DNA of 64,000 nt from Tausonia pullulans (GCA_951802195.1 OX637623.1:496001-560000), one strand, 5' to 3'. Shown: positions 1 to 11,145, counted from the first letter of the stretch. Notes: generated by a model not told the origin, from the sequence alone. A program made the numbers and translations.

Positions 1-3000
1 CCTCCTCTCCCTCTATTCACGATCCAAGGCTGACATATACCTTCTCTCAGAAGTGGCATGCACAACACCAGATCAGGTAGCGACCTGGACAGCTGAGTGT
101 AAAGATATGGGCTTCGGCTCGATCTTTACGGTCGGCTGCCAGACTGCCATCCTCTGGCGGCATGCCTCTCGATTCCTCCCTCCTGATACCCCTCCGACTA
201 GGATCAGATCCATCTCCCGCTCCTCTCCCATCTTACGAACCAACCTGACGGATGCCGTGTTCGTCATCGCCGGCGAAGCCGTCGGGATGGCTGCCGTCTA
301 CGTTCCCTGCCGAGACAGCCAAACGAACGGCCGCTCGACAAAGGAGTTCCTCTCTACTCTATCTCGCAAGATACCTGCCCACTCTGACATTCCTCTCCTC
401 CTGGGCGGGGACTGGAACTGTGTGGAGGACAGCTACCTCGACGGGATGAGCCCATTTACCCAGAACGTGGGAAAGGAGGAAATGTGCCGGCTGGCCCGGG
501 ACTTTGCCCTCTCCGACCCATACCGATCCTTATACCCGCTCCAGCGCGAGTACACTAACTATACTGGCATCACGCGAGCAGATCGCCGCATTGATCGCTT
601 CTATCTGTCCCCTCTGCTCGCTAGCCGAGCCGTCCGACAGCGCTTCCTGCCACGACCGTCTGGCCATCTCTACTCTAGCCACAAGCCGATCGCACTCAGC
701 CTCACCTTCCCCGGTGCAATAGAGCACGGTCCCGGATCGTACAAGATCGGAACACACCTTCTGAAGATTACCGGTTTTGCTGAGTACTTCCTCTACCATA
801 TCCCCAAGTGGTACCAAGATGCGCTCACAGAGATCAGGGACCCCTTCGGAGCCTGGGACGAGACCAAGCTTCAGATAGCGGATCACGCATCTGACATCTC
901 AAGACACCTCGCCCGAATGAGCAGAGTGTCAGGCGGGGATCCACACAGGTCGATCCTCCATGGCCACGCTCTTCGAGCCCATCTTGAACCAGCCAACACA
1001 AGCGAGTATGCCGTCAAGCAGCGACTCAAGATCGTCCGCCAGGCCGACACTATCGCAGCCCTACGGCCACTCGACAACCCAGCGGCCGCAGCCATCGCAA
1101 ACAACGAGAACATTCTAGCTACAGCACACGCCTTCTACACAACTCTCTATGAGACCAAGACGACGCCAGCCGCCGAGCACGCCAACGTCCTCCGATATGT
1201 CACCAACACTCTCGACAACTCCCAGAGTCGGACCCTCGAGAAACCCTTCGAACTGGACGAGCTCAGGCGGGCCACGTTCAGATCGAACCGTAACAAGACA
1301 CCAGGAAGCGACGGGATCCCCGTCGAGTTCTACCAGGCCACATGGGCTGCCGTCGGCCCGATCCTCCTCAGCCTACTGAACCTCGTTCCGGAGACAGGCC
1401 TCCGATCCGCCTCACAGCGCGAGGCCCATATCCATCTGATCTTCAAGAAGAAGGGAGATCGCGATCAGATTGCCAACTATCGTCCGATCTCGCTCATCAA
1501 CGTTGACGCTCGCATCTTCTCCCTTGCCATCAACAGCCGCCTGCTCACCGTCGTGGACACCCTCATCGACGGGGACCAGACAGGCTTCCTCCCTGGCCGC
1601 GACTCGGGTCGCAACATCTCCTCCCTCCAGCTCGCCATAGACGACGAAGACCTTTTACCTGGCGTCCTCGCCCAAGTCGACTTTGAGAAGGCATACGACA
1701 GAGTATCGCACGACTTTGTTGGCCCCTGCCTCCGCCACATGGGGTTCGGTCCGCGCGCCGCCGCGTGGATCACCTCAACGATGACCTCCCAGACAGCTCG
1801 CCTCATGATCAACGGATGGATGGGCCAAGCCATCGACATCCGGTCTGGTGTCCGACAGGGCGATCCCGCAGCACCGACGATCTTCGCCCTCCTCCTGGAG
1901 CCGCTGGCATGTATGCTCCGCCATCGCCTCCCACCGGCCAATCCACCCCCTCTACATGAGCGGAAGGTCCTTCTCTTTGCAGACGATCTAAGTATCCGGT
2001 GTCGGACCTGGTCGGAGGTCGATGAGGCGACGGTCTGCCTCCGAGAGTACGAGAAAGCCGCAGCAAGCAAGCTGAACTACCAGAAATCACTCCTCTATCC
2101 GCTAGGGTCATGCCGGACGGATGCGCCTACGAGGTACCACGAATGGCGCGTCCAAACGCTTTCATTCGACTTCCTCGGCGTTCCATGCGGTCGCACGGTC
2201 AACGTGCCTGCTTGCTGGCGAGATGTCATCGGCAAACTGAAGGCTCGACTCGCGCGCATCCCGCTGCACGACCTCCCTCTCCTTGCGCGATGCAACGTCA
2301 TCAACCAGTACATCTACTCGAAGATCATCTACCTGGACCGCTTCCTGCCGTGCCCAGACGATATCCTGGAAGACCTCGAGGCAACGGCCTACAAGTCCCT
2401 CTACCGATCGAAACACCACGACGTCAGCAGGGAGCGTCTGGAAACCCCTCGAGACCTCGGCGGCTTCGGCTTCACGCCACTCCGATTCCGGCTCATCAAA
2501 GCGCGCGCCCAGTGGGCTGGCGATGTGCTCTTCCGACCGGAGCTTCCCGCATCGATCCGTATTCGCAAGCGGATCATCCATACCATGAGCCTCGACCCAG
2601 GGGCTTATAGAATGCTGACTCGCACCATCTTCCGGGATGGAGAGTTCATCAGAGGACCTCGGCCCGCCAATTTCAGCTGGCTAGGCGTATTCCTTTCCCC
2701 AGTGGAAGGTCAATGGTTCTTCCCAGCCGTCTGGTGGAATGCCATCACAAAGCTCCAAGGAGCTCTCCCTGCACGATGGCAGGCTTACCTCCGGGCATGG
2801 TTCGAAGAAATCAGCTTTGACATGAGCTATTGGAATCAAGACCGCTGGAGGAACGCTGTCCACTGGATGTCTACGTTCGGTACAGATAGCCAGTTGCGGA
2901 TAGCTCTCCACCCTGGCCACACAAACCTGGGCCGGCTGAACGTTCCTCGTGAGCCCCACGGCGCACACAGTCGTACTCTAGCCAACCGCGACCTCATCAT

Positions 3001-3842
3001 CCCAAAGGGCTGGCAGGACCAATTCCCGGCGCTTACCAAGATCGATTGGAAGCGTCAGTGGTGCCTGCTGAAGGCCGTGTCCCGAGCGTCGCCCGAAGAC
3101 ATCGACTTGGCCCATCGCTTCTCGCTGTACAGTCTCCACCCAGGGAAGCATACTGCTGCGCCATTCCTCGCCGACGGAACCGCAACGCCGCACAACAGGT
3201 CCAAGCGATGTGCGCTGTGCCTGACGGCCCCCGTTGAGTCCTTCTTCCACCTTTTCGACGAGCCGTGTCCCGTCGTGGGCGCTATCTGGTCGGCTGCGGC
3301 AGCGCGTGCCTCTCCTTCACTCCCCTCCCATCCTCCGTCCCTCCAGACGCTTGTCTGCCCGACGCCGTCGCCGCCGAGGGCGACCTTCCTCTTCCACTGC
3401 ATCTTTGTAGCCCGGACATGGCGATTCGTCCGGAGGCGGAGATACAGCAAGATCGCAGCCCTCGACCCTGTCACGGACGAGGAGATCCGCAAGATCGCGT
3501 CTATGATCCGGCAGACACTCTGGCAGTCGAGCACGAGGTGGATGGCTGGCAGTGGCCAGATGGCTGGTCCTGCTGTCGGTGCCGCCGTCGATCCCGGGTG
3601 AAAAACAGGTCAGGGGTGGGGAAGTATGGCTGGTGGCCCATAGCCAATGCTTTGTGTATCCGGTCATCTTAATATCTTACCTTTTCTAACGGACTTATGT
3701 CCATGACCCATCTTTTGTTTTCCTTCCATCCCTACTTTCATTTTCGCTTTCCTTCTATCTAGCTACGAATCACCATCTCTCATAGAGTTACCTCGTTCTC
3801 TACGTATAACTCATGACTTAAATACAAAAAAAATATAAAAAA
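1..3842 (+). mobile_element. L1-like LINE (non-LTR retrotransposon), cut by the left window edge
   Basis: The element has one long ORF with an apurinic-type endonuclease, a reverse transcriptase and a C-terminal zinc motif. A 3' UTR of about 240 bp follows, ending in an A-rich tail near 3826-3842. No RNase H domain and no LTRs are seen. The visible ORF has no stop or frameshift, so this copy may be young. ORF1 and the 5' UTR, if present, lie outside the window. The clade call rests on the RT block wording (YRPISLINVD, FADD) and the zf-RVT-type finger, which resemble L1-clade elements; a Tad-like fungal clade is less likely because RNase H is missing. Confidence 0.93.
2..3601 (+). CDS. LINE ORF2-type polyprotein: endonuclease, reverse transcriptase, zinc motif (5' partial)
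   Basis: The frame is open from base 2, so the true start is outside the window. Residues are numbered from the GTG codon at 53. Endonuclease signs are the catalytic-Glu block LLSEV just before this point, GGDWN near residue 118, a RIDRFYLSP block near residue 180, and SSHKPI (the usual SDH becomes SSH). RT blocks run from about residue 400: TPGSDGIPVEFY, NYRPISLINVD, DFEKAYDRV, GVRQGDPAAP, and the catalytic FADD at residues 642-645. Near the C-terminus a C-X2-C-X9-H-X5-C motif followed by an IW pair matches the zinc-binding domain often found after L1-type RTs. The product would nick target DNA and copy the element's RNA by target-primed reverse transcription. Confidence 0.92.
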   Translation, partial: LLSLYSRSKADIYLLSEVACTTPDQVATWTAECKDMGFGSIFTVGCQTAILWRHASRFLPPDTPPTRIRSISRSSPILRTNLTDAVFVIAGEAVGMAAVYVPCRDSQTNGRSTKEFLSTLSRKIPAHSDIPLLLGGDWNCVEDSYLDGMSPFTQNVGKEEMCRLARDFALSDPYRSLYPLQREYTNYTGITRADRRIDRFYLSPLLASRAVRQRFLPRPSGHLYSSHKPIALSLTFPGAIEHGPGSYKIGTHLLKITGFAEYFLYHIPKWYQDALTEIRDPFGAWDETKLQIADHASDISRHLARMSRVSGGDPHRSILHGHALRAHLEPANTSEYAVKQRLKIVRQADTIAALRPLDNPAAAAIANNENILATAHAFYTTLYETKTTPAAEHANVLRYVTNTLDNSQSRTLEKPFELDELRRATFRSNRNKTPGSDGIPVEFYQATWAAVGPILLSLLNLVPETGLRSASQREAHIHLIFKKKGDRDQIANYRPISLINVDARIFSLAINSRLLTVVDTLIDGDQTGFLPGRDSGRNISSLQLAIDDEDLLPGVLAQVDFEKAYDRVSHDFVGPCLRHMGFGPRAAAWITSTMTSQTARLMINGWMGQAIDIRSGVRQGDPAAPTIFALLLEPLACMLRHRLPPANPPPLHERKVLLFADDLSIRCRTWSEVDEATVCLREYEKAAASKLNYQKSLLYPLGSCRTDAPTRYHEWRVQTLSFDFLGVPCGRTVNVPACWRDVIGKLKARLARIPLHDLPLLARCNVINQYIYSKIIYLDRFLPCPDDILEDLEATAYKSLYRSKHHDVSRERLETPRDLGGFGFTPLRFRLIKARAQWAGDVLFRPELPASIRIRKRIIHTMSLDPGAYRMLTRTIFRDGEFIRGPRPANFSWLGVFLSPVEGQWFFPAVWWNAITKLQGALPARWQAYLRAWFEEISFDMSYWNQDRWRNAVHWMSTFGTDSQLRIALHPGHTNLGRLNVPREPHGAHSRTLANRDLIIPKGWQDQFPALTKIDWKRQWCLLKAVSRASPEDIDLAHRFSLYSLHPGKHTAAPFLADGTATPHNRSKRCALCLTAPVESFFHLFDEPCPVVGAIWSAAAARASPSLPSHPPSLQTLVCPTPSPPRATFLFHCIFVARTWRFVRRRRYSKIAALDPVTDEEIRKIASMIRQTLWQSSTRWMAGSGQMAGPAVGAAVDPG

Positions 3843-3908
3843 TTGTTCAACATCGCTTATATACCAGAACTTCTTAGCAAAAGGAAATTTGATATCTAGC
3901 TACAACCA

Positions 3909-4026
3909 CCATCCCCGGTGGTTCGACCAACCCCCCTCCCACGGCGCCCATCACGCCGTCCGGCCAACCATCCCCAGTGGTTCGGCCAACCCTCTTCCCA
4001 CGGCGCCTCGCCCGACGTTCTCGCGC
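3909..4026. repeat. 59-bp direct repeat, two diverged units
   Basis: A block starting ccatcccc at 3909 recurs at 3968 with a few mismatches, giving a 59-bp period. Both units carry a GGTTCG core followed by CCAACC and CCACGGCGCC. The pair sits between two LINE 3' tails. Just upstream (about 3892-3905) a short stretch resembles the start of the LINE tail, so the repeat may lie inside a rearranged LINE end. Confidence 0.7.
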
Positions 4027-4036
4027 TCGGTCATGT

Positions 4037-4133
4037 CCGCTCTCCCTCTATCTAGCTACAACTCGCTATCTCTCATAGGGTTACCTCGTTCTCCACGTAT
4101 AACTCATGACTTAAATACAAAACAAAAAAAAAT
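4037..4133 (+). mobile_element. LINE 3' tail fragment (about 95 bp)
   Basis: This stretch matches the terminal segment of the LINE 3' UTR (TCTATCTAGCTAC at the start, then the conserved CTCATGACTTAAATAC end) and finishes in an A-rich tail. The next truncated copy begins directly after the A-run. It is a severely 5'-truncated insertion in the same orientation as the large element. Confidence 0.85.
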
Positions 4134-4889
4134 GGCCGAAGACGTCGACTTGGCCCATCGCTTCTCGCTGTACAGTCTCCACCCAGGAAAGCATACTGCT
4201 GCGGCATTCCTCGCCAACGGAACCGCTACGCCGCACAACAGGTCCAAGCAATATGCGCTGTGCCTGACGGCCCCCGTTGAGTCCTTCTTCCACCTCTTCG
4301 ACGAGCCGTGTCCCGTCGTGCGCGCTATCTGGTCGGCTGCGGCAGCGCGTGCCTCTCCTTCACTCCCCTCCCATCCTCCCATCCTCCCATCCTCCCTCCC
4401 TCCAGACGCTCGTCTGCCCATCGCCGTCGCCGCCGAGGGCGGTCTTCCTTTTCCACTGCATCTTTGTAGCCCGAACATGGCGTTTCGTCCGGAAGCGGAG
4501 GTACAGCAAGAACGCAGCCCTCGACCCTGTCACGGACGAGGAGATCCGCAAGATCGCGTCTACGATCCGGCAGACACACTGGCACTTGAGTATGAGGTGG
4601 ATGGCTGGCAGTGGCCAGATGGCTGGTATTGCTGTCGGTGCCGACATCGTTCCCGGGTGAACAGCAGGTTAGGGATGGGGAAGTATGGTTAGACCATAGA
4701 CCATAGCCACCGCTCGACATAGCTGGTCATCTTAATATCTTACCCTTTCTAATGGGACTATGTCCATACCCATCTTTTGCTTTCCTTCCACCTGTTCATT
4801 ATCTTCGCTCGCCCTCTATCTAGCTACGAATTGCTATCTCTCATAGGACTACTTCGTCCTCTACGTATAACTCATGACTGAAGAAAAAG
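4134..4889 (+). mobile_element. 5'-truncated LINE copy (about 0.75 kb)
   Basis: This copy begins within the C-terminal part of the ORF, equivalent to about 3096 of the large element, and runs through stop, 3' UTR and a short A-rich end. It retains the C-X2-C...H...C region. Relative to the upstream copy it has scattered substitutions and about 16 extra bases from an expanded CATCCTCC run near 4372-4397, which shifts the frame, so it cannot encode the same C-terminus. It is joined directly to the A-tail of the preceding fragment. Confidence 0.88.
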
Positions 4890-5062
4890 GTACATGGACA
4901 TGTTACCTTTCCAATAGGCCTATGTCCATAACAATATTTTTTGCTTTTCTGCCATCTCTTCTTTCTTTTTCGCTCTCCCTCTATCTGGCTATGACTTATT
5001 ATCGCTCACAGGGCTACCTCGTCCTCTACGTATAACGCATGACTTATAACAAAAATAAAGGT
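4890..5062 (+). mobile_element. LINE 3' tail fragment (about 170 bp)
   Basis: A fourth copy of the LINE 3' UTR starts near the TTACCTTT block and ends with a variant of the terminal sequence (ACGCATGACTTATAAC) plus a short A-rich end. It is the most diverged of the tails and lies head-to-tail behind the 0.75 kb copy. Confidence 0.8.
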
Positions 5063-6815
5063 GAATTAATGTCGTCACTTGATGTAATCTACCAGCACAT
5101 TTCTCCGATGCGGCTGCCATTTCGGATATATCTATCCGACTTATCAATGTAGAGAGTTGAGTATCGACTCATTGCTGCCACCGCCCGCCGTCAGCCGTGG
5201 CAGTGCCGCCCTCTACCGCTCACTCTGAAGTGAAGGTCGTCTGTCCTTCAAGTCGACACTCTGATCTAACGGAGGTCCACAGCCACAAATTAACCCCATT
5301 GCGTGCCATTGCCGCTTTCCAGATCTCAGACTTTCCAGATGTCAAGCGACCCGCATTGATGGGCTCGTGGAAGAAAGATGCGCTGCCAGCAGCGGCTTGA
5401 GTCGCATGCACATGTGCGCTCTCGTGCGAGAGCATTGATCCCGCTGGACCCGGGGCGGCATAGCTCGCTTGAAGATAGATACAACATTCTCGGTTATGCT
5501 CTCCTCCAGGGCGGATACTCGGCCGTGTGTTCCTGACTCGGGCGGGGAATATGTAGCGAGGGACCCCGAGAAACGGCCGCGCGAAGTGCAGTACTGAGAA
5601 ATTTCGAAGCGTACCGTTGACTGCCTTGCAGTGCAGACTGGCCCACAAGCCTTAGTAAAGCGTCTGCCTAAGGTGAGTGATTACAGACCCGCGTACGCCT
5701 GAAGGTTCGGCAGAATTACTGGGTCACCGGTGTATCGCAGTGTCCTTCCCACTGCTAAGATCCGACGCGCTGTGTAAGCCTTATGGGAGCTCATACCCCG
5801 GATCTGGGGGCAGATACTCCGGTCCCTCATGCTCAAACCCGAGGACGGCGGTCCCACGTTCCCCCGAGGAAGCACGATAAAGGAGAGACGGCCAACGGTC
5901 CGTCGATGCTCCGTCCCACCGACCGCCGACCGACCGCCGACCGACTGCCGAGCGCCGAGCACCGAGCACCGACCGCCGAGCGCCGACCGAGTTGCGACAA
6001 CACGGAGGGTGAGCACCCTCCGAGGTCCGAGATGACCTGGGCCTCGCTTGTCCTTCATGAGCGCCGAGCGGAGAATCTTCATTGCGAAACGCTTGTATCC
6101 TGCGACTTACGGCTCGGCCTGACTTCGGTTCTAGATGACACGGTGCGGATCTTAACGGAAAAACAGGAACCATTATAATCCTCGGACCGGCAGGCGCTCG
6201 CTCGCATGGAATATTGTTCAATATATCGCGGGCCGGACTTCGAGCGGGCGTCGTTTATACAGGCCAGGCTCGCCTTCAAGATACGACAAGAGGCCGCCCA
6301 TGTGAATTCGACGTCGATCCTTTCGCCGGGCCCGTAAATCCCCCGAGGGTACCCGGGTCATAAGTTGCAAAATCCGGAGGCCAAGCTACACCCAGAAGAG
6401 GATAGATCTCAAGGAGAAGAGCGCGTGCCTCCGCGTTCTCCATCGCACACTCTACACATCTTCCCCGCGTCTCCTCACACATGTAAACCTCGTTGTCTCG
6501 ACTCAGGCCGGCGAGGTCGGCATCCACCTTCCGCCCATGTCTACCCGCGTCGTGTTGACGGGATTTGCCCGGCGGCTTAAAACCTAAACGATGACGGGGA
6601 GGAAGAGATTACAAGCCTACGGCCGCGCTCTTATCAGCAGCCTGGTGCTCGTCGCGTGCCGAATCACGCCGCTCCGCTCCAATGTTTGCCCGACGAAATT
6701 TCCCTCGGCACGTGCAGCTCGCAGTTCTCTAATGGATAATCAATACAAATCCATGGAATACAGTTGAGTGAAGTCCACTGCGAAATGAAAGAAGGAAGGC
6801 GGTGCTCTAGGCCGC
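5063..6815. other. Gene-free stretch between LINE cluster and GH32 gene
   Basis: I see no coding region here that resembles a known protein; the open frames are short and compositionally biased. The stretch contains a GC-rich short-motif repeat (5917-5993) and otherwise unremarkable sequence. It also holds the 3' flank of the minus-strand GH32 gene. Confidence 0.5.
5917..5993. repeat. Imperfect short tandem repeat of ACCGACCGCCG / GAGCGCC type
   Basis: About 75 bp of alternating CCGACCG, CCGAGCG and GAGCACC units form a degenerate microsatellite-like array. No open frame across it is convincing. Confidence 0.8.
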
Positions 6816-9800
6816 TCAGACGCCGGACCAGAAACCAAACATTTTGGCGACAGGCCCATCCCTGTTAGTTGCACGGGGGCTAGTCAGCAATGCATCCTCG
6901 AGGAAGAGAGAACCGCCAGACCATAAGACCCACTCGACGAGCCCGCGGCTGGTGTTGGTCGGCCGGTCAGGCCAGGCGTTGACTAGGATTGGGAAAACGA
7001 ATGTCAGCGTGCACAGCTGATGTCCAGAGAGAGAGAGACATGAAGTTCACTAAGACCGTCCCAAAGCTCAAGCTCAGACACATCAACCTCATCAGACGAC
7101 ACTTTGCCGACGCCAGAGAGGAGTCCCACGCCAACCGACTTCGCGAGCCACGGGTAGCTGGGAGAAGGCCAATTATTGACTCGTCAGTGCTAAACACAGT
7201 TCAGAAGACAAGAGAGATACCGGCCCAAATGAAGAGACGCACGCTCGAGTAGAAAGGGCAAATTCATGGTTCGCGTAGATCTCGATGACCGAGCCGTCGA
7301 CAAAGACTGAGAGCTCGAGCGTCACGGTCGAGGCGCCAAGCTGGGGCCAAAGCCGAAGCTTGCCTCTCTCGGTGTCGGCCAGGACTGGGATATGGAGCTG
7401 TTCAGCAAGTAGCCCAACAGTGAGAAACAAAAGGAGGACCGCGACGAACAGGTTTTGATGAGCGAGCTCTTGGACCGGACGACGGTGAGTTCTTCCGAGG
7501 CCAGGTCATACAGGATGTCGGTGTGCTCCTCATCGGATGCAAGGACGCGGAAGCCGACGGGAGTGGTCGAATTGCGAGGTATATTGAACGTGCCAAAACT
7601 GCAAGAGAGAGACGGTCAGCGAAGATGGATACAGGCGCTCCGACAAAGACTAGGGAGCAGCATCTCACACGGCATAATACCGCCCGGTCGGCTGGGTTTT
7701 GAACGGCTGATATTCTCCAGCAGCAGGAAGCTTCCCATCCGGAGGGTTAGACAAGATGGATGCCTCCTTGTACGCCATGAGTGTTTCGGGGATGACCCGC
7801 TGGCCAAGGGTGGTGACAGTGACGCCCTCCTTTGAATTGGAAACCGACCAAGACCCCTTGTCATGGAGGCCTACGGTAGCAGGGTCGACATTCTTGATCT
7901 GCTTGACGAAAAGGTCCCGGAAGAGGGTGAAAGAGCCTGCAGATAGGAAAAGCGGGCGGTCAAACGCGTGACAACAAACCACAAAACGGGTGATTAAGAT
8001 CCTAACCTTGGTATCCCAGCTGCTTAATGAGGGCGAGGTTGATGGCGTCCTGTAGAGAGTATGAAAGGAATTAAACCCAGCTTACATGATTCGTTTCTCG
8101 ACATGCGGGAGGCAAACCTCGCGGATCCATCCGACCATGACGATGCGAGCTTCCTTGACAGGGAAGGAAACAAAGGCGTACCCGAGTCCCCAATCGGCGA
8201 CGCCGCTGCAAAGATGAAGAGCCAGTGAGAAAACACTGTTCGACCATCCGGAGAGCTAGAAGAACACGCGGGGGTACCAACGCAAATTTGGTCTCAGCCA
8301 CAACACTCGCGCAGTCAGGACCAAGCTTGTAGTCGACCGCAGCCCAGGTGGCCCAGAGACCTAGCGCACGAAGGGAGAAGGGTCAGCTCCCTGAGGTCGA
8401 CAATGACGGAAGGATTCCTCACCTCCATGGTCTTCCTTTCCATTCACGAAGCGGCCTAAGGATGGTGAGGGAGCAGAGTCAGTGAGGAAAAGTCTAGCTC
8501 GCTCGAAGTGACGTATATCCACCTTGCTCGGTTCCAAAGCCAATAATGTCCAGCGTGACTTCGTCTGAGCCGTCGTCCAACGCGTTTCCATCGAGGCTAA
8601 GTCGATTAACAAAGGCGGTCTCGAAATTTATGCCAAAATCTAACACAGGTCGAAGGGATCAGGCGAAGGACTGCAAGACACGTTCACGAACGACAGAGCA
8701 CTCACTACCGCTCCACTCGCTCCAACTCTCCTTCAGGCCGTATTCCAGGAGTGGGCCAAGATAAGTCCAGCCTGTGACATCTCCGGCCTTGGTCTGACGA
8801 TAGAGGAAGAGCTTGGAGCCTGACAAGCACGCGTGAGGAAGAAGAAAGCCAAGATTCCGAGAGAAATGCGCGCGACGCACCTTTGTCGACGACACCGCCA
8901 GAAAGGGTCGCGAAGAGCTCGCCAGAAGCACCCTTAGACTCCTTGCCGAGCAAGCTGAGGAAAGCAGGCGACTTGATGATGTAAGGGTCGCGGAAGCCGG
9001 CTGAGATTCATTGCAAGGTCAACATTCTGCGGAGTCGAGCCATCTGTGAGGTGACTGACTGAGTTTCTCCATTGGCCAATTGTAGATGACCGGGTTGCCG
9101 CCCAGTCCGAAGGGGAGCTTGATCCAGGATGCCCCCTCATCCTCTGTGTAAGCTAATGGGGAGGAAACATTCAGATCAACGCACGGGACCGGTTCATCAA
9201 CGATATTCACCTATGGACTGGGTCTCAACACCAGGTATCTCGCCGTCCCGCGAGCCGAGCGGGCCGATAGTACCTGTCAGGTAGGAGCGATATAAGCGTC
9301 CACTTCGTCTCTTCGGAAGGTCAGCAGAGACTTACTGGTGGAGGTATAGAGGATCGTCGGGTTGCCATTGTAGCCGTGACCCAAAGGAAGCAAGGCGCCG
9401 TCAAAGACTCCTCGAATGTCGTAGATGGTGTCCGGAGCCTGCACGGCTGATCAGTGGACGATCAATAACATAAGAAAATGTGAACGTACAATGGTGATGT
9501 AATTGCTTGGGGATCCAACTGATACATACTAGATTAACATGGTGGGCCTTGTCATGGAGGAGGTTTGATACTCACAGTCATGCCAATGCGTCACTGGGAA
9601 ATTAAGAGAGTCAATCAAGGCGTTCTAGGTCTCACTTCTGCCGTTGTGAGGCATTTACTGTCTTGAGAGTGAGCAGCGCCACATCTAATGCTGCCCCAGG
9701 CGATATGCTTTGTGGAGACTCCGTACATCAATCGCTCGTTCGCTTTGCCCGGGATCCCTCGCTCCCAAGCAGCGCGAGAAATGCACCTGAGATGACTAGA

Positions 9801-10263
9801 CTACATACCTGCGGGTATGACTGGTAACCTGAGTGGAAGGAGCCATCGGCGCGCTGAAACATAACCATGGGATCTGCTCGCTCGCCGCACGAGCATAAGA
9901 GCAATGGAAAATACACAGACTCTCTGTCAGCCTTGTACAAAGAGAAGCTCATCGGTGACACGTCGTACTCACCGTTCATCCAGCCCTCTACGTGGCGAGA
10001 ACGGTCAGTCAGTAACCTTTGGCCGCGACCGACGACACGCGCAAGCAGATAGTTCGACCACCACGCGCGGCCGACCGACAGGACGAACCAGGGGAAATGA
10101 TTCGGGCCCTGGGGCGAAATGTAAGGAAAAGAGCGGTATCGGGAAGGCTGGCGAGATCGCCTGGAGGCTTGGACTGGTCGAGCAGCTCGTCTGTGATCTT
10201 ATTGGAAGAAAACGAGGTCGAACCGTTCAAGCTGGATGGGTGGTCAAAAGGACAAAGACGCAT
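6816..10263 (-). CDS. GH32 enzyme, beta-fructofuranosidase / fructosyltransferase-like
   Basis: Exons on the minus strand spell a complete GH32 protein with at least ten short introns. The N-terminus reads TALFLTFRPRARIISP then EGWMNDPM, like the N-terminus of Aspergillus fopA-type fructosyltransferases. All three catalytic acids are visible: Asp in WMND (codon split by the intron 9874-9972), Asp in FRDP (about 8980) and Glu in INFE (about 8625). The beta-sandwich domain ends with VFVDGSVIEIYAN and FALSTR, then NAWPDRP near the stop. It should hydrolyse sucrose or fructans, or transfer fructose between them; which of these cannot be told. The first in-frame ATG (MRLCPFDH) gives no signal peptide, so an upstream exon may be missing. 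Exon joins are by eye. Confidence 0.85.
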
Positions 10264-11145
10264 CAGCTTCGCGAGACTCTGAAAGAGGGGAAACTCCTGG
10301 ACTGGCAGACCCTGGAACCAGGATGCATGCGAGCGACTCGATGCAGCACGATGACGACCGGTTGCAACGGAAGAAGCCGCCGAACCAAGCTCGCTTCGTC
10401 GCGAACGGGAAGCTGGCTGACAGTCTCCAGACCAAGAGTGAATGGCCAGAAATCATAGAGACTAGAGCCTGGAGAATGCAGGGTTGGACCGACGCAGGCA
10501 TCGAAGGACGACGATGACGATGCGCGAACCAACAGGAGATCCTTGGTGAAGTAATGGATATGCCGATGCCGATGCTGGCCGGAGAAGCTGCTAGAGGGTG
10601 GATAAGGGAACGACTCACACGCCGTTGCTCTGAGATGTTGAATCTTGCTGCATTCTGCTGACAAGGCGAGAGGGGACAGTGGGAAGGAGAAGGGAAATGA
10701 GGGGGAACAATGACCGTCGAGAAGCTAGGCACGAGGGCCAATGAACCCTTTCAGCCGGCGGCGCTTTGCAATTCAGTCCCGCGCGGCGCCGACGTGCAGG
10801 AATCGCGCACGAAGCGGCAACTTTGTTCTCGGGGCGGACCCGAGTTGCGGCTACGACAGAAAGAGGGAGCAAGCGAGAATGTAGCTCAATGGCTTACCTC
10901 ATTGTGGCTACTGATTCGTTCTCTTGCGTTTCCGGCGGCGAGCAAGCCAAGCACTCAAACGGCGCTTGCGATCCGCCTGACTGGCTGTTCGATGGGGGCT
11001 TGTCAGATATAAGTGTGAGCGTCAGAGAAAGAATGTCAGTTCATAAATCGTCGTGTCAAATGAGAGGCACCTCAAAGCGAAAGTTGAGAGAAGCCTATGG
11101 CCAGGTCAAGGAAAGTTAGAGGTATCCTACGCCCTCGCTCTCATC
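10264..11145. other. Upstream region of the GH32 gene and 3' flank of the TVP38-like gene
   Basis: Open frames exist on both strands but none resembles a protein. The segment 10264-10740 could hold an unrecognised 5' exon of the GH32 gene. The stretch just below 11146 is the 3' flank of the minus-strand membrane protein gene. Confidence 0.4.

Noticed and set aside
5681-6221. Overlapping open frames through the ACCGACCG repeat
   Set aside because: They owe their length to the repeat's composition; no motif or homologous block is visible.
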